Assembly (NCBI GenBank): GCA_011390345.1
Contig: JAABSP010000026.1
Coordinates: 1-64,000, forward strand
Direction of reading: 5' to 3'
Source of the DNA: Desulfobacteraceae bacterium
GTDB lineage: Bacteria; Desulfobacterota; Desulfobacteria; Desulfobacterales; JAABSP01
DNA: 64,000 bases
This document shows, one piece after another, positions 1 through 7,575 of the stretch. The position numbers were made by a program, and so were the translations under genes. Positions within the stretch are counted from its first letter, which is position 1, and the number at the start of each line of letters is the position of its first letter. Under the pieces are notes generated by a model. That model ran no database searches. It saw only the letters and a program-made list of their open reading frames with translations, and was not told the origin of the DNA.

Positions 1-329
1 TCGATCGAAATGCCGAGTTCGGCTTCAAGATCGGCTTTGGCGGCCCTCAGTTCGGCCACGGCCGCGTCGAATTCTGCATTCCCGGCTGCAACTGCAGATG
101 CAACTGCAGAAGGAGATTCAGCCGGGAATGCCGGCGGCAGAAATTGTTGGTCCCGGGTTTTCGCCTTTTCCATCTCCCCGGCTCCCCGGATATAGGCCGG
201 CGGTTTATAGGCGTCCCAATCCGCTTTCAGATCCTGATATCCGGCACGGACGGTTCCAGCAGATAAGGCGCATATAATGGATATCAGCAGCCCTCTCAGC
301 ACATATGCAAATGGATGTCTCATCATCAT
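1..329 (-). CDS. Secreted protein, N-terminal part (possible efflux adaptor)
   Basis: The reading frame is open from an ATG at 329 to the left edge of the window, so only the first 109 codons are seen. Its ATG overlaps the stop codon of the TolC-like gene in an ATGA junction, so the two are translationally coupled. The product starts with a basic segment and a hydrophobic stretch ending near Val-Arg-Ala, a good signal peptide. A Pro/Ala-rich linker follows, then an alpha-helical stretch (around residues 90-105) rich in Ala, Leu, Glu and Lys that could be a coiled coil. In CusCBA-type operons a TolC gene is commonly followed by the periplasmic adaptor (HlyD/CusB family), so that is my guess. 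The visible part has no adaptor signature, and a CusF-like or unrelated periplasmic protein is possible. Confidence 0.6.
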   Translation of the reverse strand, partial: MMMRHPFAYVLRGLLISIICALSAGTVRAGYQDLKADWDAYKPPAYIRGAGEMEKAKTRDQQFLPPAFPAESPSAVASAVAAGNAEFDAAVAELRAAKADLEAELGISI

Positions 330-1750
330 TTTGCCCCATCTTCCGCTTCCGGAGACATCTCCGGCGTCTCGATATCCCTTTGTTCGGCATCGGGGTCCGA
401 ATCAGGGTCCAGGGCCCGATGGCTGATATCGGTTCCGGCCAGCGCGGTCAGCCGCGCGTGCCACTTCTCATAGTCGGCCCGTGCCCGTGCAAGGGAGAGC
501 TGGAAATTGTACCTGACCGACTGGGTTTCGATCATGTCGGAATAGTCAGACTCTCCCGCGCGGAACCAGGTCTCGGCCAGAGAGAGGGAGTGTTCGGCCT
601 GGGGCAGCAGATTCTTTTCATAAAGTTCCATGAGCCGCCGGGCATTCTCCATCCGAAACCAGATCTCCCGGATGCTGGTTCGAACCGCTGCCATCTCGGC
701 TCGCTTCTGTGCCCTCGCCTTCTCGGCCTCGGCCCTGGCCACGGCCACCCGGCCCTTGTTCTTGCCGGACCAGAGGGGAATTTCAAAGCCGAACTGCAGA
801 CCAACGGCATCTTGCCCCGCATCCGGGGGCGGGGTCATGACATCCGGATGGCCGATGGCTGCGTAAAAAATTCCCATCTTGAAATCGGGCATGTTCTCCA
901 GATGCGCCAGCTCTGTTTTCACATCGGCCTGCAGCGCGCGAATCTCCTCCATGCGGATCTCCTCCCGGCCCTCCTGTGCCGACACATAGAGATCTTCAAG
1001 GGAATAGGCCATATTGCTCCGCGGCCCCGGGGTGAAGGTTCCGATAGGCGCATCCGGCTCCCTGTCCAACAGCCCGTTGATCCGGGCGATCTCGGTGGCC
1101 TCCAGATCGGCAAGCATCAACTGATCGTACCGGAGCTGCCCGGCCTGAGACTGTGCCCTGACCATGTCCGAAAAAAGGGCTCTGTCATCGGCATGAGCGG
1201 TCTCTCCCACGGTGCGAAGGTGCTCGATCAGCTCCGCATTGGCGCGGGCAATTTTCTGCGCCTCCCGGATATAATACAGCTCCCAAAGGGATTCCTGGAG
1301 CTTCAGGGAGACCTCCCGGACAGTCTTGTCCAACATCAGCCTGGCCAGTTCAGCGCCGGCCGCAACAGCCTCTCCGGCTTTTTTGAGCTTTCCGGGAAAG
1401 GGGATGGGCTGAGACAGCGTCGCGTTGAAATCCTGGGGCCCCAGCCGGGTCCGGATCGGCTCGGGAAAGTAGGTGATCATGAACTGCGGGTCCGGATAGC
1501 CGGTTGTCACCCGGAACCCTTCCAGGGCCGCGCGCCACCCCTCCCGGGCCGCCTGGATAGAGGGATTCTGCTCATAGGCCGCCTCCATCAGAAGCCCCAG
1601 GGAAGGATTCTCTTCCAACCGGGCATTGATATCGACCTCCGGCGCCGGCAATTCTTCCCCGAATGCAGTTCCAAAGGCTCCCGCCAGAAAAAATCCGGAG
1701 ATCAACAAGCCGAAAAAGGCGCTGTTTCTGAAGCTTTTCAATATTTTCAC
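326..1750 (-). CDS. TolC/CusC-family outer membrane efflux protein
   Basis: A 474-residue protein of normal length for the outer membrane efflux (OEP) family. It starts with a GTG at 1750; the nearest upstream in-frame ATG is cut off by a stop. A signal peptide covers roughly residues 1-31. Two long repeats rich in Ala, Glu, Arg and Leu follow, as expected for the tandem OEP repeats that form the beta-barrel and alpha-barrel tunnel. The C-terminal half contains the Gly-Lys-Asn-Lys-Gly-Arg stretch followed by a long helix typical of metal-efflux (CusC/CzcC-like) members. It should act as the outer-membrane channel of a tripartite pump whose other parts lie beyond the left edge. A divergent ZraSR-like two-component system 260 bp away may regulate it. 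The substrate cannot be read from the sequence. Confidence 0.9.
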   Translation of the reverse strand: MKILKSFRNSAFFGLLISGFFLAGAFGTAFGEELPAPEVDINARLEENPSLGLLMEAAYEQNPSIQAAREGWRAALEGFRVTTGYPDPQFMITYFPEPIRTRLGPQDFNATLSQPIPFPGKLKKAGEAVAAGAELARLMLDKTVREVSLKLQESLWELYYIREAQKIARANAELIEHLRTVGETAHADDRALFSDMVRAQSQAGQLRYDQLMLADLEATEIARINGLLDREPDAPIGTFTPGPRSNMAYSLEDLYVSAQEGREEIRMEEIRALQADVKTELAHLENMPDFKMGIFYAAIGHPDVMTPPPDAGQDAVGLQFGFEIPLWSGKNKGRVAVARAEAEKARAQKRAEMAAVRTSIREIWFRMENARRLMELYEKNLLPQAEHSLSLAETWFRAGESDYSDMIETQSVRYNFQLSLARARADYEKWHARLTALAGTDISHRALDPDSDPDAEQRDIETPEMSPEAEDGAK

Positions 1751-1903
1751 CTGTTAGTATCTCATTTGGAATCGTTTTTCATCTCGTCCGTTCAAAATTC
1801 TCCAAGGGGAGTAGCAATAAACATACCAGAAGAATCAAACCTATGATTTATAAATATATTTCCCTGTTGATCTTCGAAACACCAGCAGCCAATGCGCAAT
1901 TTT

Positions 1904-1934
1904 TTCCCATTCCCCAATCCCTCGGGAAAGGGAA
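1904..1934. repeat. Inverted repeat between divergent tolC and kinase genes
   Basis: TTCCCATTCCC (1904-1914) is matched by GGGAAAGGGAA (1924-1934), an 11-bp arm pair with one mismatch around a 9-base loop. It sits in the AT-rich gap between the divergent efflux and histidine kinase genes. It could be an operator or an mRNA hairpin in the kinase leader. No protein can be assigned to it. Confidence 0.4.
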
Positions 1935-2014
1935 CTGCGAAAATAATTTGCACCTTCTTCCGGAAACCGTTATCTTTGATCTGTCTTATGAATCGACAAC
2001 AACCGCTCAAGAAT

Positions 2015-3436
2015 ATGAAACGATGGAACTTGAAAAGCTTTATGGAAAGCCATCGAATCCGCATCTCATCCGGAAAACTATATCTGCCGGCTCTGGTCAT
2101 CCTGGCGGGCGTGCTGGCGCTGCTTGTCTTCATCAGCCTTTCCACCTATCACAACCTCAACCGGGACAGGGCCCAGGCCATTGGATTTCTCCATCGGCAA
2201 GGGGAGGCGGTGCTGAATACGGTTCAATCCTGCATCAGAATCAGCGCCGGAAGGGACGGGTTCGACCCGGATATCATCGGGCAGATCCTGAAGGAGACGG
2301 CTTCCGGAGATGCAGTGGAATATATGGGGGTTCTCGACAGCCGGGGAAGGTTTTTGATTCATACGGATGAAGATCGTATCGATACGCTTTGGAAGCCGGA
2401 AAAAAGGGGGGATGCAATGGATCGCTTCTCTCTTATGGAAAGGACGCACCAAAGCACGGCTCTCTATGAGATGGCTCGGCCTTTGTCGGTATTTCGGGAT
2501 GGACAGGATGGACTGAATGGACAGGATGGACGGGCGGAGATGCTGATTGTGCTGGGGCTCCGAATGGCGCCTTTTGAGGCGGCCCGCAGGGACGATTTCC
2601 ACCATGCCATGATCATGGTGGCCATTGTGGGGCTGCTGGGGGCCGGCAACCTCTTTTTCATCTTTGTGATTATTAGGTATTATGTGGTCCAGCGGCGGCT
2701 CAAACAGAGCGAGGAGAAGGCCCGGCGAGCGGAGCGTCTGGCGGCTGTGGGTGTGCTTGCAGCCGGGGTGGCCCATGAAGTGCGCAACCCCTTGAGTTCC
2801 ATCCGGGGGTTTGCAAAGTTCCTGCACCACCGGCTCCAGGATCGACCCGGGGAGCAGGAGTATGCCGGTATCATGGTGCGGGAGATCGACCGGATCAACC
2901 GGGTGGTGACGGATCTGTTGACCTTCTCCCGAGTCCGTCGGTTTCAGCCGGTTCCGGCAGATGTGCAAAACCTGGTGGATCATGTGCAACAGCTTCTGGC
3001 CGCAGATGCACAGAATAAATCGGTGTCTGTGGAAGTATCAGTTGCACCCGAGACCAGCCCGGCCCTGCTCGATGAAGACGGGATGACCCATGCCCTGCTC
3101 AATCTGATGCTCAATGCTCTCCAGTCAACAGATCCGGGGGGGAATATCCGCGTGGAAGCGGCTCTGACGCCGGACGGAAAAACCCTCTCCATCTCGGTGA
3201 CGGACGACGGCCCCGGTATCTCTTTGGAAAATCGGGAGAAGATCTTCGATCCCTTCTTTACGGATCGGCCCGGCGGCACAGGGCTGGGGCTTGCCATCGT
3301 TCACAAGATCATCGAGGATCATCGCGGAGAGATCAAGGTCCAAAGCCCTCCGGAAGGACAGGACAGGGGATGTCGGTTTATCCTTCTGATCCCGCATGCC
3401 GCGCCCGATGCAGCAGCAGCAACGGAAACATCGTAA
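2015..3436 (+). CDS. Sensor histidine kinase, ZraS/AtoS-like
   Basis: A membrane sensor kinase of about 473 residues. A first membrane helix lies near residues 22-45, then a periplasmic sensor of about 170 residues, then a second helix (Ile-Phe-Val-Ile-Ile region). The HisKA core has the H-box HEVRNPLSSIRGF, the N-box NLMLNALQS, the G1 motif DDGPGIS, an F-box DPFFT and the G2 motif GTGLGLAIVHKI. It autophosphorylates the H-box histidine and should pass phosphate to the NtrC-type regulator that starts 29 bp downstream. ATGs at 1988, 2015 and 2042 are all in frame and none has a strong ribosome-binding site, so the start is uncertain. A 36-bp tandem repeat lies in frame in the periplasmic sensor (see 2499-2534). 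The divergent efflux gene suggests metal or envelope-stress sensing, which is inference. Confidence 0.88.
   Translation: MKRWNLKSFMESHRIRISSGKLYLPALVILAGVLALLVFISLSTYHNLNRDRAQAIGFLHRQGEAVLNTVQSCIRISAGRDGFDPDIIGQILKETASGDAVEYMGVLDSRGRFLIHTDEDRIDTLWKPEKRGDAMDRFSLMERTHQSTALYEMARPLSVFRDGQDGLNGQDGRAEMLIVLGLRMAPFEAARRDDFHHAMIMVAIVGLLGAGNLFFIFVIIRYYVVQRRLKQSEEKARRAERLAAVGVLAAGVAHEVRNPLSSIRGFAKFLHHRLQDRPGEQEYAGIMVREIDRINRVVTDLLTFSRVRRFQPVPADVQNLVDHVQQLLAADAQNKSVSVEVSVAPETSPALLDEDGMTHALLNLMLNALQSTDPGGNIRVEAALTPDGKTLSISVTDDGPGISLENREKIFDPFFTDRPGGTGLGLAIVHKIIEDHRGEIKVQSPPEGQDRGCRFILLIPHAAPDAAAATETS
2499..2534 (+). repeat. Four 9-bp tandem repeats inside the kinase gene
   Basis: Four back-to-back 9-mers read ATGGACAGG, ATGGACTGA, ATGGACAGG and ATGGACGGG. 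The 9-bp period keeps the frame and encodes an Asp-Gly-Gln / Asp-Gly-Leu / Asn-Gly-Gln / Asp-Gly-Arg tract in the periplasmic sensor. The unit matches the non-coding repeats at 35034-35070 and, reversed, at 4823-4860. Confidence 0.85.
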
Positions 3437-3464
3437 AGGAGTTTTTCAGCGTAAAGGAGTTTTT
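3432..3464 (+). repeat. Duplicated ribosome-binding site at kinase/regulator junction
   Basis: CGTAAAGGAGTTTTT occurs at 3432-3446 and again at 3450-3464, separated by CAG (period 18). The first copy contains the kinase stop codon (TAA 3434-3436). The second copy puts AAAGGAG five bases before the ATG of the response regulator at 3465. This second site decides the start of the regulator. Confidence 0.8.
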
Positions 3465-4820
3465 ATGCCCGCAGAGATCCTTGTGGTGGATGACGAGCCG
3501 GCCCACCGCCGAATGCTGGAGGTGGTATTGACTGCCAGGAACCACTCGGTCTCCCACGCGGCCGACGGTATCGAGGCGGTCCGCGCAGTGGAGGAGAAAT
3601 TTTACGACCTCATCCTCATGGACATCCGGATGAGCCGCATGGGCGGCATCGAGGCCATGCAGAAGATCCTGCGCCTCTCCCCCGGAATTCCCATCATCAT
3701 CATGACGGCCTACGCCTCGGTGGAGACAGCGGTAAAAGCGCTGAAAACCGGCGCTTACGACTACATCACCAAGCCCATCGACACGGACGAGCTGGTTCTG
3801 ACCGTGGAAAAGGCCATGGACCATCGTCGCCTGGAACGGGAGAACCGGGATCTGAAAGAGCGGATCTCGGACCAGTACCGGTTCGACAAGATCATCGGAA
3901 AGAGCAGCTCCATGAAGGATCTCTTCGATCTGCTGGCCCAGGTCGCGCCCACCGAGGCAACGGTACTCGTCACCGGCGAAAGCGGCACCGGAAAAGAGCT
4001 GATAGCAAACGCGATCCACAGCAACAGCCCAAGAAAGGATGCGCCCTTCATCAAGGTCAACTGCGCGGCACTGCCGGAAAACCTTCTGGAGAGCGAACTC
4101 TTCGGCCATGAAAAAGGGGCTTTTACCGGCGCGACTGCCCGCCGTGAAGGAAGATTTCAGCGGGCTCATACCGGAACGATCTTTCTGGATGAGATCGCGG
4201 AGATGAGCCCGCAACTGCAGGCAAAGCTCCTGCGGGTTCTCCAGGAGGGGGAGATGGAGCCTGTGGGCAGCTCAAAGACCCTGTCGGTGGATACGCGTGT
4301 GATTGCCGCGACCAACCGGGTTCCGACCGATGAGATCCGAGATGGCCGTTTTCGTGAGGATCTCTATTACCGTCTCAATGTCTTCAACATCGAAATCCCC
4401 CGGCTCCGGGACCGGCGGGAGGATATCCCGCTTCTGGCCGATTTCTTTTTAAAAAAATATGCAGAGAAGAACGGGCGGCTGATCAAGGCGTTCACTCCGA
4501 GAGCCATCGACCTGATCATGCGCTACGACTGGCCCGGAAACGTCCGGGAACTGGAAAATACCGTGGAGCGGGCGGTGATCCTCACCCGGAACGAACGGAT
4601 CACGCCAGACGATCTGCCGGCCTCGTTTTGTGAAAAAGATGCTGAATGCGCACCTGAAATGGATCTGGCTCCGGGGCGATCCCTGAAGGAGATGGAGCAG
4701 GAGATGATCTTGAAAACCCTGGAGGAGACCGGCGGCAACCGCACAAAAGCAGCCGATATACTGGGAATCAGCCGGAGAACCCTGCAGTTGAAGTTGAAAG
4801 AGTACGGCGTAAATCCTTAA
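3465..4820 (+). CDS. Sigma-54-dependent response regulator, NtrC/ZraR family
   Basis: A 451-residue enhancer-binding protein. The receiver domain (about 1-120) has the acidic pair in VVDDEP, the phospho-acceptor Asp in LILMDIRM, and a conserved Lys in YITKPID. The AAA+ domain (about 145-375) shows Walker A GESGTGKE, the sigma-54 contact loop GAFTGA, Walker B-like IFLDEIAEM and the arginine-rich sensor region. The C-terminus carries a Fis-type helix-turn-helix (NRTKAADILGISRRTLQ). The regulator is the partner of the upstream kinase. The start at 3465 is preferred over an upstream in-frame ATG because of AAAGGAG at correct spacing and because the receiver domain begins directly after it. Targets are not visible; the divergent efflux operon is a candidate, though I found no clear -24/-12 element in front of it. 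Confidence 0.95.
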   Translation: MPAEILVVDDEPAHRRMLEVVLTARNHSVSHAADGIEAVRAVEEKFYDLILMDIRMSRMGGIEAMQKILRLSPGIPIIIMTAYASVETAVKALKTGAYDYITKPIDTDELVLTVEKAMDHRRLERENRDLKERISDQYRFDKIIGKSSSMKDLFDLLAQVAPTEATVLVTGESGTGKELIANAIHSNSPRKDAPFIKVNCAALPENLLESELFGHEKGAFTGATARREGRFQRAHTGTIFLDEIAEMSPQLQAKLLRVLQEGEMEPVGSSKTLSVDTRVIAATNRVPTDEIRDGRFREDLYYRLNVFNIEIPRLRDRREDIPLLADFFLKKYAEKNGRLIKAFTPRAIDLIMRYDWPGNVRELENTVERAVILTRNERITPDDLPASFCEKDAECAPEMDLAPGRSLKEMEQEMILKTLEETGGNRTKAADILGISRRTLQLKLKEYGVNP

Positions 4821-4822
4821 TC

Positions 4823-4860
4823 GTCCATACGGTCCATCTTGTGTCCATACCGTCCATCAG
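4823..4860 (-). repeat. Degenerate GGAC-core tandem repeat
   Basis: On the plus strand four units start with GTCCAT: GTCCATACG, GTCCATCTTGT, GTCCATACC, GTCCATCAG. Reversed, they are ATGGAC units like those at 2499-2534 and 35034-35070. The array begins two bases after the regulator stop codon and fills part of the 123-bp gap before the TetR gene. Confidence 0.75.
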
Positions 4861-4943
4861 GCCCGAGGAATCTGATGCGGTCATGGAACTCTTCGTTTCG
4901 CGCTGTAAGATTTTCAAAAATATGATATCTAAGGAGAAACTTT

Positions 4944-5600
4944 TTGTTCCGCCCCCACAGCAAAACCTTTCAAAACCTCACCCGGGTCAAAAAGAACCGC
5001 ATCCGCCAGGCCGCGGTCACAGAGTTTGGAGAGAAGGGATATACGGCCGCGAGCATCAACACCATGGTACAGCGGCTCGGCATAGCCAAGGGCTCGATTT
5101 TCCAGTATTTCGGAGACAAGAAGGGGCTCTTCCTCTTTGTCTTCGATTCTGCCATGACAACGGTCAAGAATTACCTGAAAAAAGTCCGGGAGAAGACAAA
5201 GGAGAAACCGCTCTTCGATCGGCTGGAGGCGACCCTTCTGGCCGGGGTCTTCTTTTTGAAGAAGCACCCCCTGATCTACCGGCTCTATCTCAAGATCCTC
5301 TTTGAATACGATATCCCGCACCGGGAGGAGCTGCTACTCACAATCCGGAGATACAGCTTCGAATACCTCCGCTCCCTGCTGGAGGATGCCCAGGAAAGGG
5401 GGGAGCTGCGGGAGGGGGTAGATTTGGACCGGGTCTGCTTTGTGCTGGATGCCATTATGGACCGATTTCTCCAGGCACAGGCCATTCCCCATCTCGATGC
5501 GGGGCTGGGGCTCTACCAGTGCAGCGAAGGAACCGCGCGGCAGTGGGTGGCCCAGCTCATGCAGATGCTTCGGCTGGGGATCGGAGGCGATCTGAAATGA
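4944..5600 (+). CDS. TetR-family transcriptional regulator
   Basis: A 218-residue regulator. The N-terminal helix-turn-helix (about residues 15-62) has the family pattern: AAVTEFGEKGYTAASINTM, then GIAKGSIFQYFGDKKGLF. The C-terminal all-helical ligand domain is variable and gives no clue to the effector. The start is a TTG at 4944 with AAGGAG seven bases upstream (4931-4936); there is no ATG in a better position. The stop overlaps the ATG of mqnB (ATGA), so it is co-translated with the menaquinone genes. That makes it a candidate local regulator of mqnBD, or a lipid-responsive repressor that happens to share the transcript. No palindromic operator was clear in its own upstream region. Confidence 0.9.
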   Translation: MFRPHSKTFQNLTRVKKNRIRQAAVTEFGEKGYTAASINTMVQRLGIAKGSIFQYFGDKKGLFLFVFDSAMTTVKNYLKKVREKTKEKPLFDRLEATLLAGVFFLKKHPLIYRLYLKILFEYDIPHREELLLTIRRYSFEYLRSLLEDAQERGELREGVDLDRVCFVLDAIMDRFLQAQAIPHLDAGLGLYQCSEGTARQWVAQLMQMLRLGIGGDLK

Positions 5601-6355
5601 CCGCAACAGGATATCTGCTGATCGCAGCCGCGGTGGCCCCCGAGGTTGAGAAGATCATTTCAGAGATGGCTGTCCTGAAAAGGGAAAAGATTGGGGGGCG
5701 GCAGGTAGTTCGGGGAAGACTGGGAGGAGCGGCCATCCGGTTGCTGATTACGGGGCCCGGCCCTGTAAACGCTGCCCAGGCACTGACGGCCGCCATTGAA
5801 AACGAAAAGCCGCAGATGATCATTCAGACCGGATGCGCGGGTGCATTCAAGGCCGCGGGAATGGAGATGGGCGATATCGGGATCGCCACAATGGAGATCG
5901 ATGCCCATCTGGGAATCGATCTCGGAGATGAATTCCTTGCCCCCCTGCCCTTTCCGGTTTTGTGCCAAAATAGCGCAGAGATTCCAAACCAGTACCCCCT
6001 TCCGGAAAGGCCGGTGCAAATTACGCTGAAGATTCTCCTTCCGATCTTCCAAAAGGAGGGAATCCAGGTCAAGGCCGACCCCTTTATCACGGTCTCCGCA
6101 ATAACCGGAACCGATGCACGGGCTGATGCGCTCTATGCACAGTATGCCCCTCTGATGGAGTCGATGGAGGGCGCGGCCGGCGCGCATGTGGCCATTCATT
6201 ATGATATCCCTTTTCTGGAAATCCGGGCCGCAAGCAACTTTGTCGGAAAAAGAGACCGGAGCCGTTGGGATCTGCCCACGGCATTTTCCAGGGCGGCCCG
6301 CGGCGTCATGGTCTGTGCCGCACAGTATGAAAAACTCATTTCACCGGAACCATAA
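5597..6355 (+). CDS. mqnB: Futalosine hydrolase
   Basis: A 252-residue nucleoside phosphorylase-fold protein. MqnB removes hypoxanthine from futalosine to give dehypoxanthine futalosine in the cytoplasm, a step of the alternative menaquinone route. Family signs are the N-terminal Ala-Ala-Ala-Val-Ala-Pro-Glu segment, the GPGPVNAA loop, the QTGCAGAF motif and the catalytic-type ESMEGAAGAHVA block. The immediate downstream neighbour is mqnD, which fixes the assignment against other nucleosidases such as MTA/SAH nucleosidase. The start at 5597 overlaps the tetR stop by 4 bp; a longer frame upstream lies inside tetR and has no signal. The first pathway enzyme, MqnA, and the radical SAM enzymes MqnC and MqnE are not in the window. 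Confidence 0.9.
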   Translation: MTATGYLLIAAAVAPEVEKIISEMAVLKREKIGGRQVVRGRLGGAAIRLLITGPGPVNAAQALTAAIENEKPQMIIQTGCAGAFKAAGMEMGDIGIATMEIDAHLGIDLGDEFLAPLPFPVLCQNSAEIPNQYPLPERPVQITLKILLPIFQKEGIQVKADPFITVSAITGTDARADALYAQYAPLMESMEGAAGAHVAIHYDIPFLEIRAASNFVGKRDRSRWDLPTAFSRAARGVMVCAAQYEKLISPEP

Positions 6356-6371
6356 AACCGGAGCCATAAAA
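6344..6371 (+). repeat. 14-bp tandem duplication at mqnB/mqnD junction
   Basis: CCGGAACCATAAAA (6344-6357) and CCGGAGCCATAAAA (6358-6371) are adjacent and differ at one base. The first copy contains the mqnB stop codon; the second ends two bases before the mqnD ATG. No good ribosome-binding site is seen here, so mqnD may depend on translation from mqnB. Confidence 0.7.
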
Positions 6372-6372
6372 A

Positions 6373-7215
6373 ATGACGCAGATGTTAAAACTCGGCTATT
6401 CCCCCTGCCCAAATGATACTTTCATCTTTCATGCCCTGGCCCACGGCCTGATCCCGCTGCCGGAGGAGATCGGGCTGGAGATCCGGCTGGCCGATGTGGA
6501 GACCCTGAATCAGGCCGCAAAAGCGGGAAGATTCGAGATCACCAAGCTCTCCTTTGCCGCGCTGGGCCATCTGCGGGACAAGTATGGGCTGCTGAGAAGC
6601 GGGGCTGCACTGGGAAGAGGATGCGGGCCCCTGATCGTGGCAAAGCCGGGTTTCGATCCAGAGCGGCTGCAGGAGATCGAGATCGCAGTTCCGGGCCATT
6701 GGACCACCGCAAATCTGCTGCTCCATCTCTATCTTTCCGGAAATGTGCGGCCAGCTCCCCTGGTCTTCGACCGGATCATGCCCGCGGTTTCTGCCGGGGA
6801 ATACGAGGCCGGAGTGATCATCCACGAGGGGCGGTTCACCTTCCGGGAACATGGGCTGGTCTCTCTTGCGGATCTGGGAGAGTGGTGGGAGAAAAGGACC
6901 GGGCTGCCCATCCCATTGGGGGGAATCGCCGTGCGGCGGGATCTGGGGCCCGATACGGCAAAGGCCGTGGAGAGGGCCATCGGAAAGAGCGTCCGATATG
7001 CCTTTGATCATGAGGAAGCGGCCCGGGAGTATATTCGGGCTCATGCCCAGGAGATGTCGGAATCGGTCATCGGCCGGCATATCGAACTCTATGTGAACGA
7101 GTTCACTCTTGATCTCGGAAAAGAGGGGCAGAGGGCAGTGGATGCGCTCTTTTCAATGGGCGCGGCAAAGGGGATCATTCCAAAAAGCCATGCACCGCTC
7201 TTTGCCGGCGGATAA
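6373..7215 (+). CDS. mqnD: 1,4-dihydroxy-6-naphthoate synthase
   Basis: A 280-residue protein of the MqnA/MqnD periplasmic-binding-protein fold. MqnD converts cyclic dehypoxanthine futalosine to 1,4-dihydroxy-6-naphthoate, the ring precursor of menaquinone. The N-terminus GYSPCPNDTFIFHAL is the family hallmark, followed by a LADVETLNQ segment, the SFAALG block and GPLIVAK. The C-terminal half has the HEGRFTF motif. Length and motifs fit MqnD better than the related chorismate dehydratase MqnA. It follows mqnB after 17 bp. A UbiA-type prenyltransferase and MenG near 46-47 kb could supply the later steps. Confidence 0.93.
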   Translation: MTQMLKLGYSPCPNDTFIFHALAHGLIPLPEEIGLEIRLADVETLNQAAKAGRFEITKLSFAALGHLRDKYGLLRSGAALGRGCGPLIVAKPGFDPERLQEIEIAVPGHWTTANLLLHLYLSGNVRPAPLVFDRIMPAVSAGEYEAGVIIHEGRFTFREHGLVSLADLGEWWEKRTGLPIPLGGIAVRRDLGPDTAKAVERAIGKSVRYAFDHEEAAREYIRAHAQEMSESVIGRHIELYVNEFTLDLGKEGQRAVDALFSMGAAKGIIPKSHAPLFAGG

Positions 7216-7227
7216 TGGGTTATCGGA

Positions 7228-7455
7228 TCATAGAAACGGCTTTGCGATCAGCTCCATAAAGACATAGGCCAGAAAGGTGAAGACGGAGATAATGATCCCA
7301 TAGATATAATAGGTGTGCCACTTGTAGCGGTTCTTGTGCTTTTCATGATAGAAGATCCGGTTGGCGCACTTTTCGCACCAGTCGGCCTCCATGGAAATGG
7401 TCTGAGTTCGTCCGCAGTCGCAGGTGATCTCTTTGGGGGGAAAGGCTGTGGTCAT
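7228..7455 (-). CDS. Small zinc-ribbon membrane protein
   Basis: A 75-residue protein not tied to any named family. The N-terminal half has four cysteines in a CDC...WCEKC arrangement (residues 12-31), enough for a zinc-binding ribbon. A single hydrophobic helix (about residues 50-71) follows, so the ribbon probably sits on the cytoplasmic face. It converges on mqnD with a 12-bp gap. Its upstream region on this strand holds a 12-bp-period repeat (7519-7570). Intact cysteine spacing together with a transmembrane helix makes a chance open frame unlikely, but no function can be given. Confidence 0.7.
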   Translation of the reverse strand: MTTAFPPKEITCDCGRTQTISMEADWCEKCANRIFYHEKHKNRYKWHTYYIYGIIISVFTFLAYVFMELIAKPFL

Positions 7456-7518
7456 CTATGCACTCCTTGTTGCCCTTCAGCGGGCATCTGTTTTCAACCA
7501 TCTTCTATAATATCTATC

Positions 7519-7570
7519 GTATATCCGGTTATATATCCGCTCATATATCCGACTGTTATATATCCGGCCG
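7519..7570. repeat. 12-13-bp degenerate tandem repeat (ATATCCG units)
   Basis: The motif TATATCCG (first copy GTATATCCG) recurs four times with 12-15 bp spacing in the 120-bp gap between the J-domain gene and the zinc-ribbon gene, both on the minus strand. On that strand the units read CGGATATAT. It is AT-rich compared with its surroundings and lies where the small gene's promoter should be. Confidence 0.7.
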
Positions 7571-7575
7571 GAATC

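Noticed and set aside
305-1846. A 513-codon plus-strand reading frame across the TolC gene
   Set aside because: It is antisense to a convincing efflux protein with signal peptide and family features. Its product is Pro/Gly/Arg-rich without any domain, as expected from a shadow frame in GC-rich coding DNA.
1843-2370. A 175-codon frame overlapping the kinase start
   Set aside because: It runs in another frame through the kinase gene and lacks a ribosome-binding site and any domain. The start region is AT-rich non-coding sequence.
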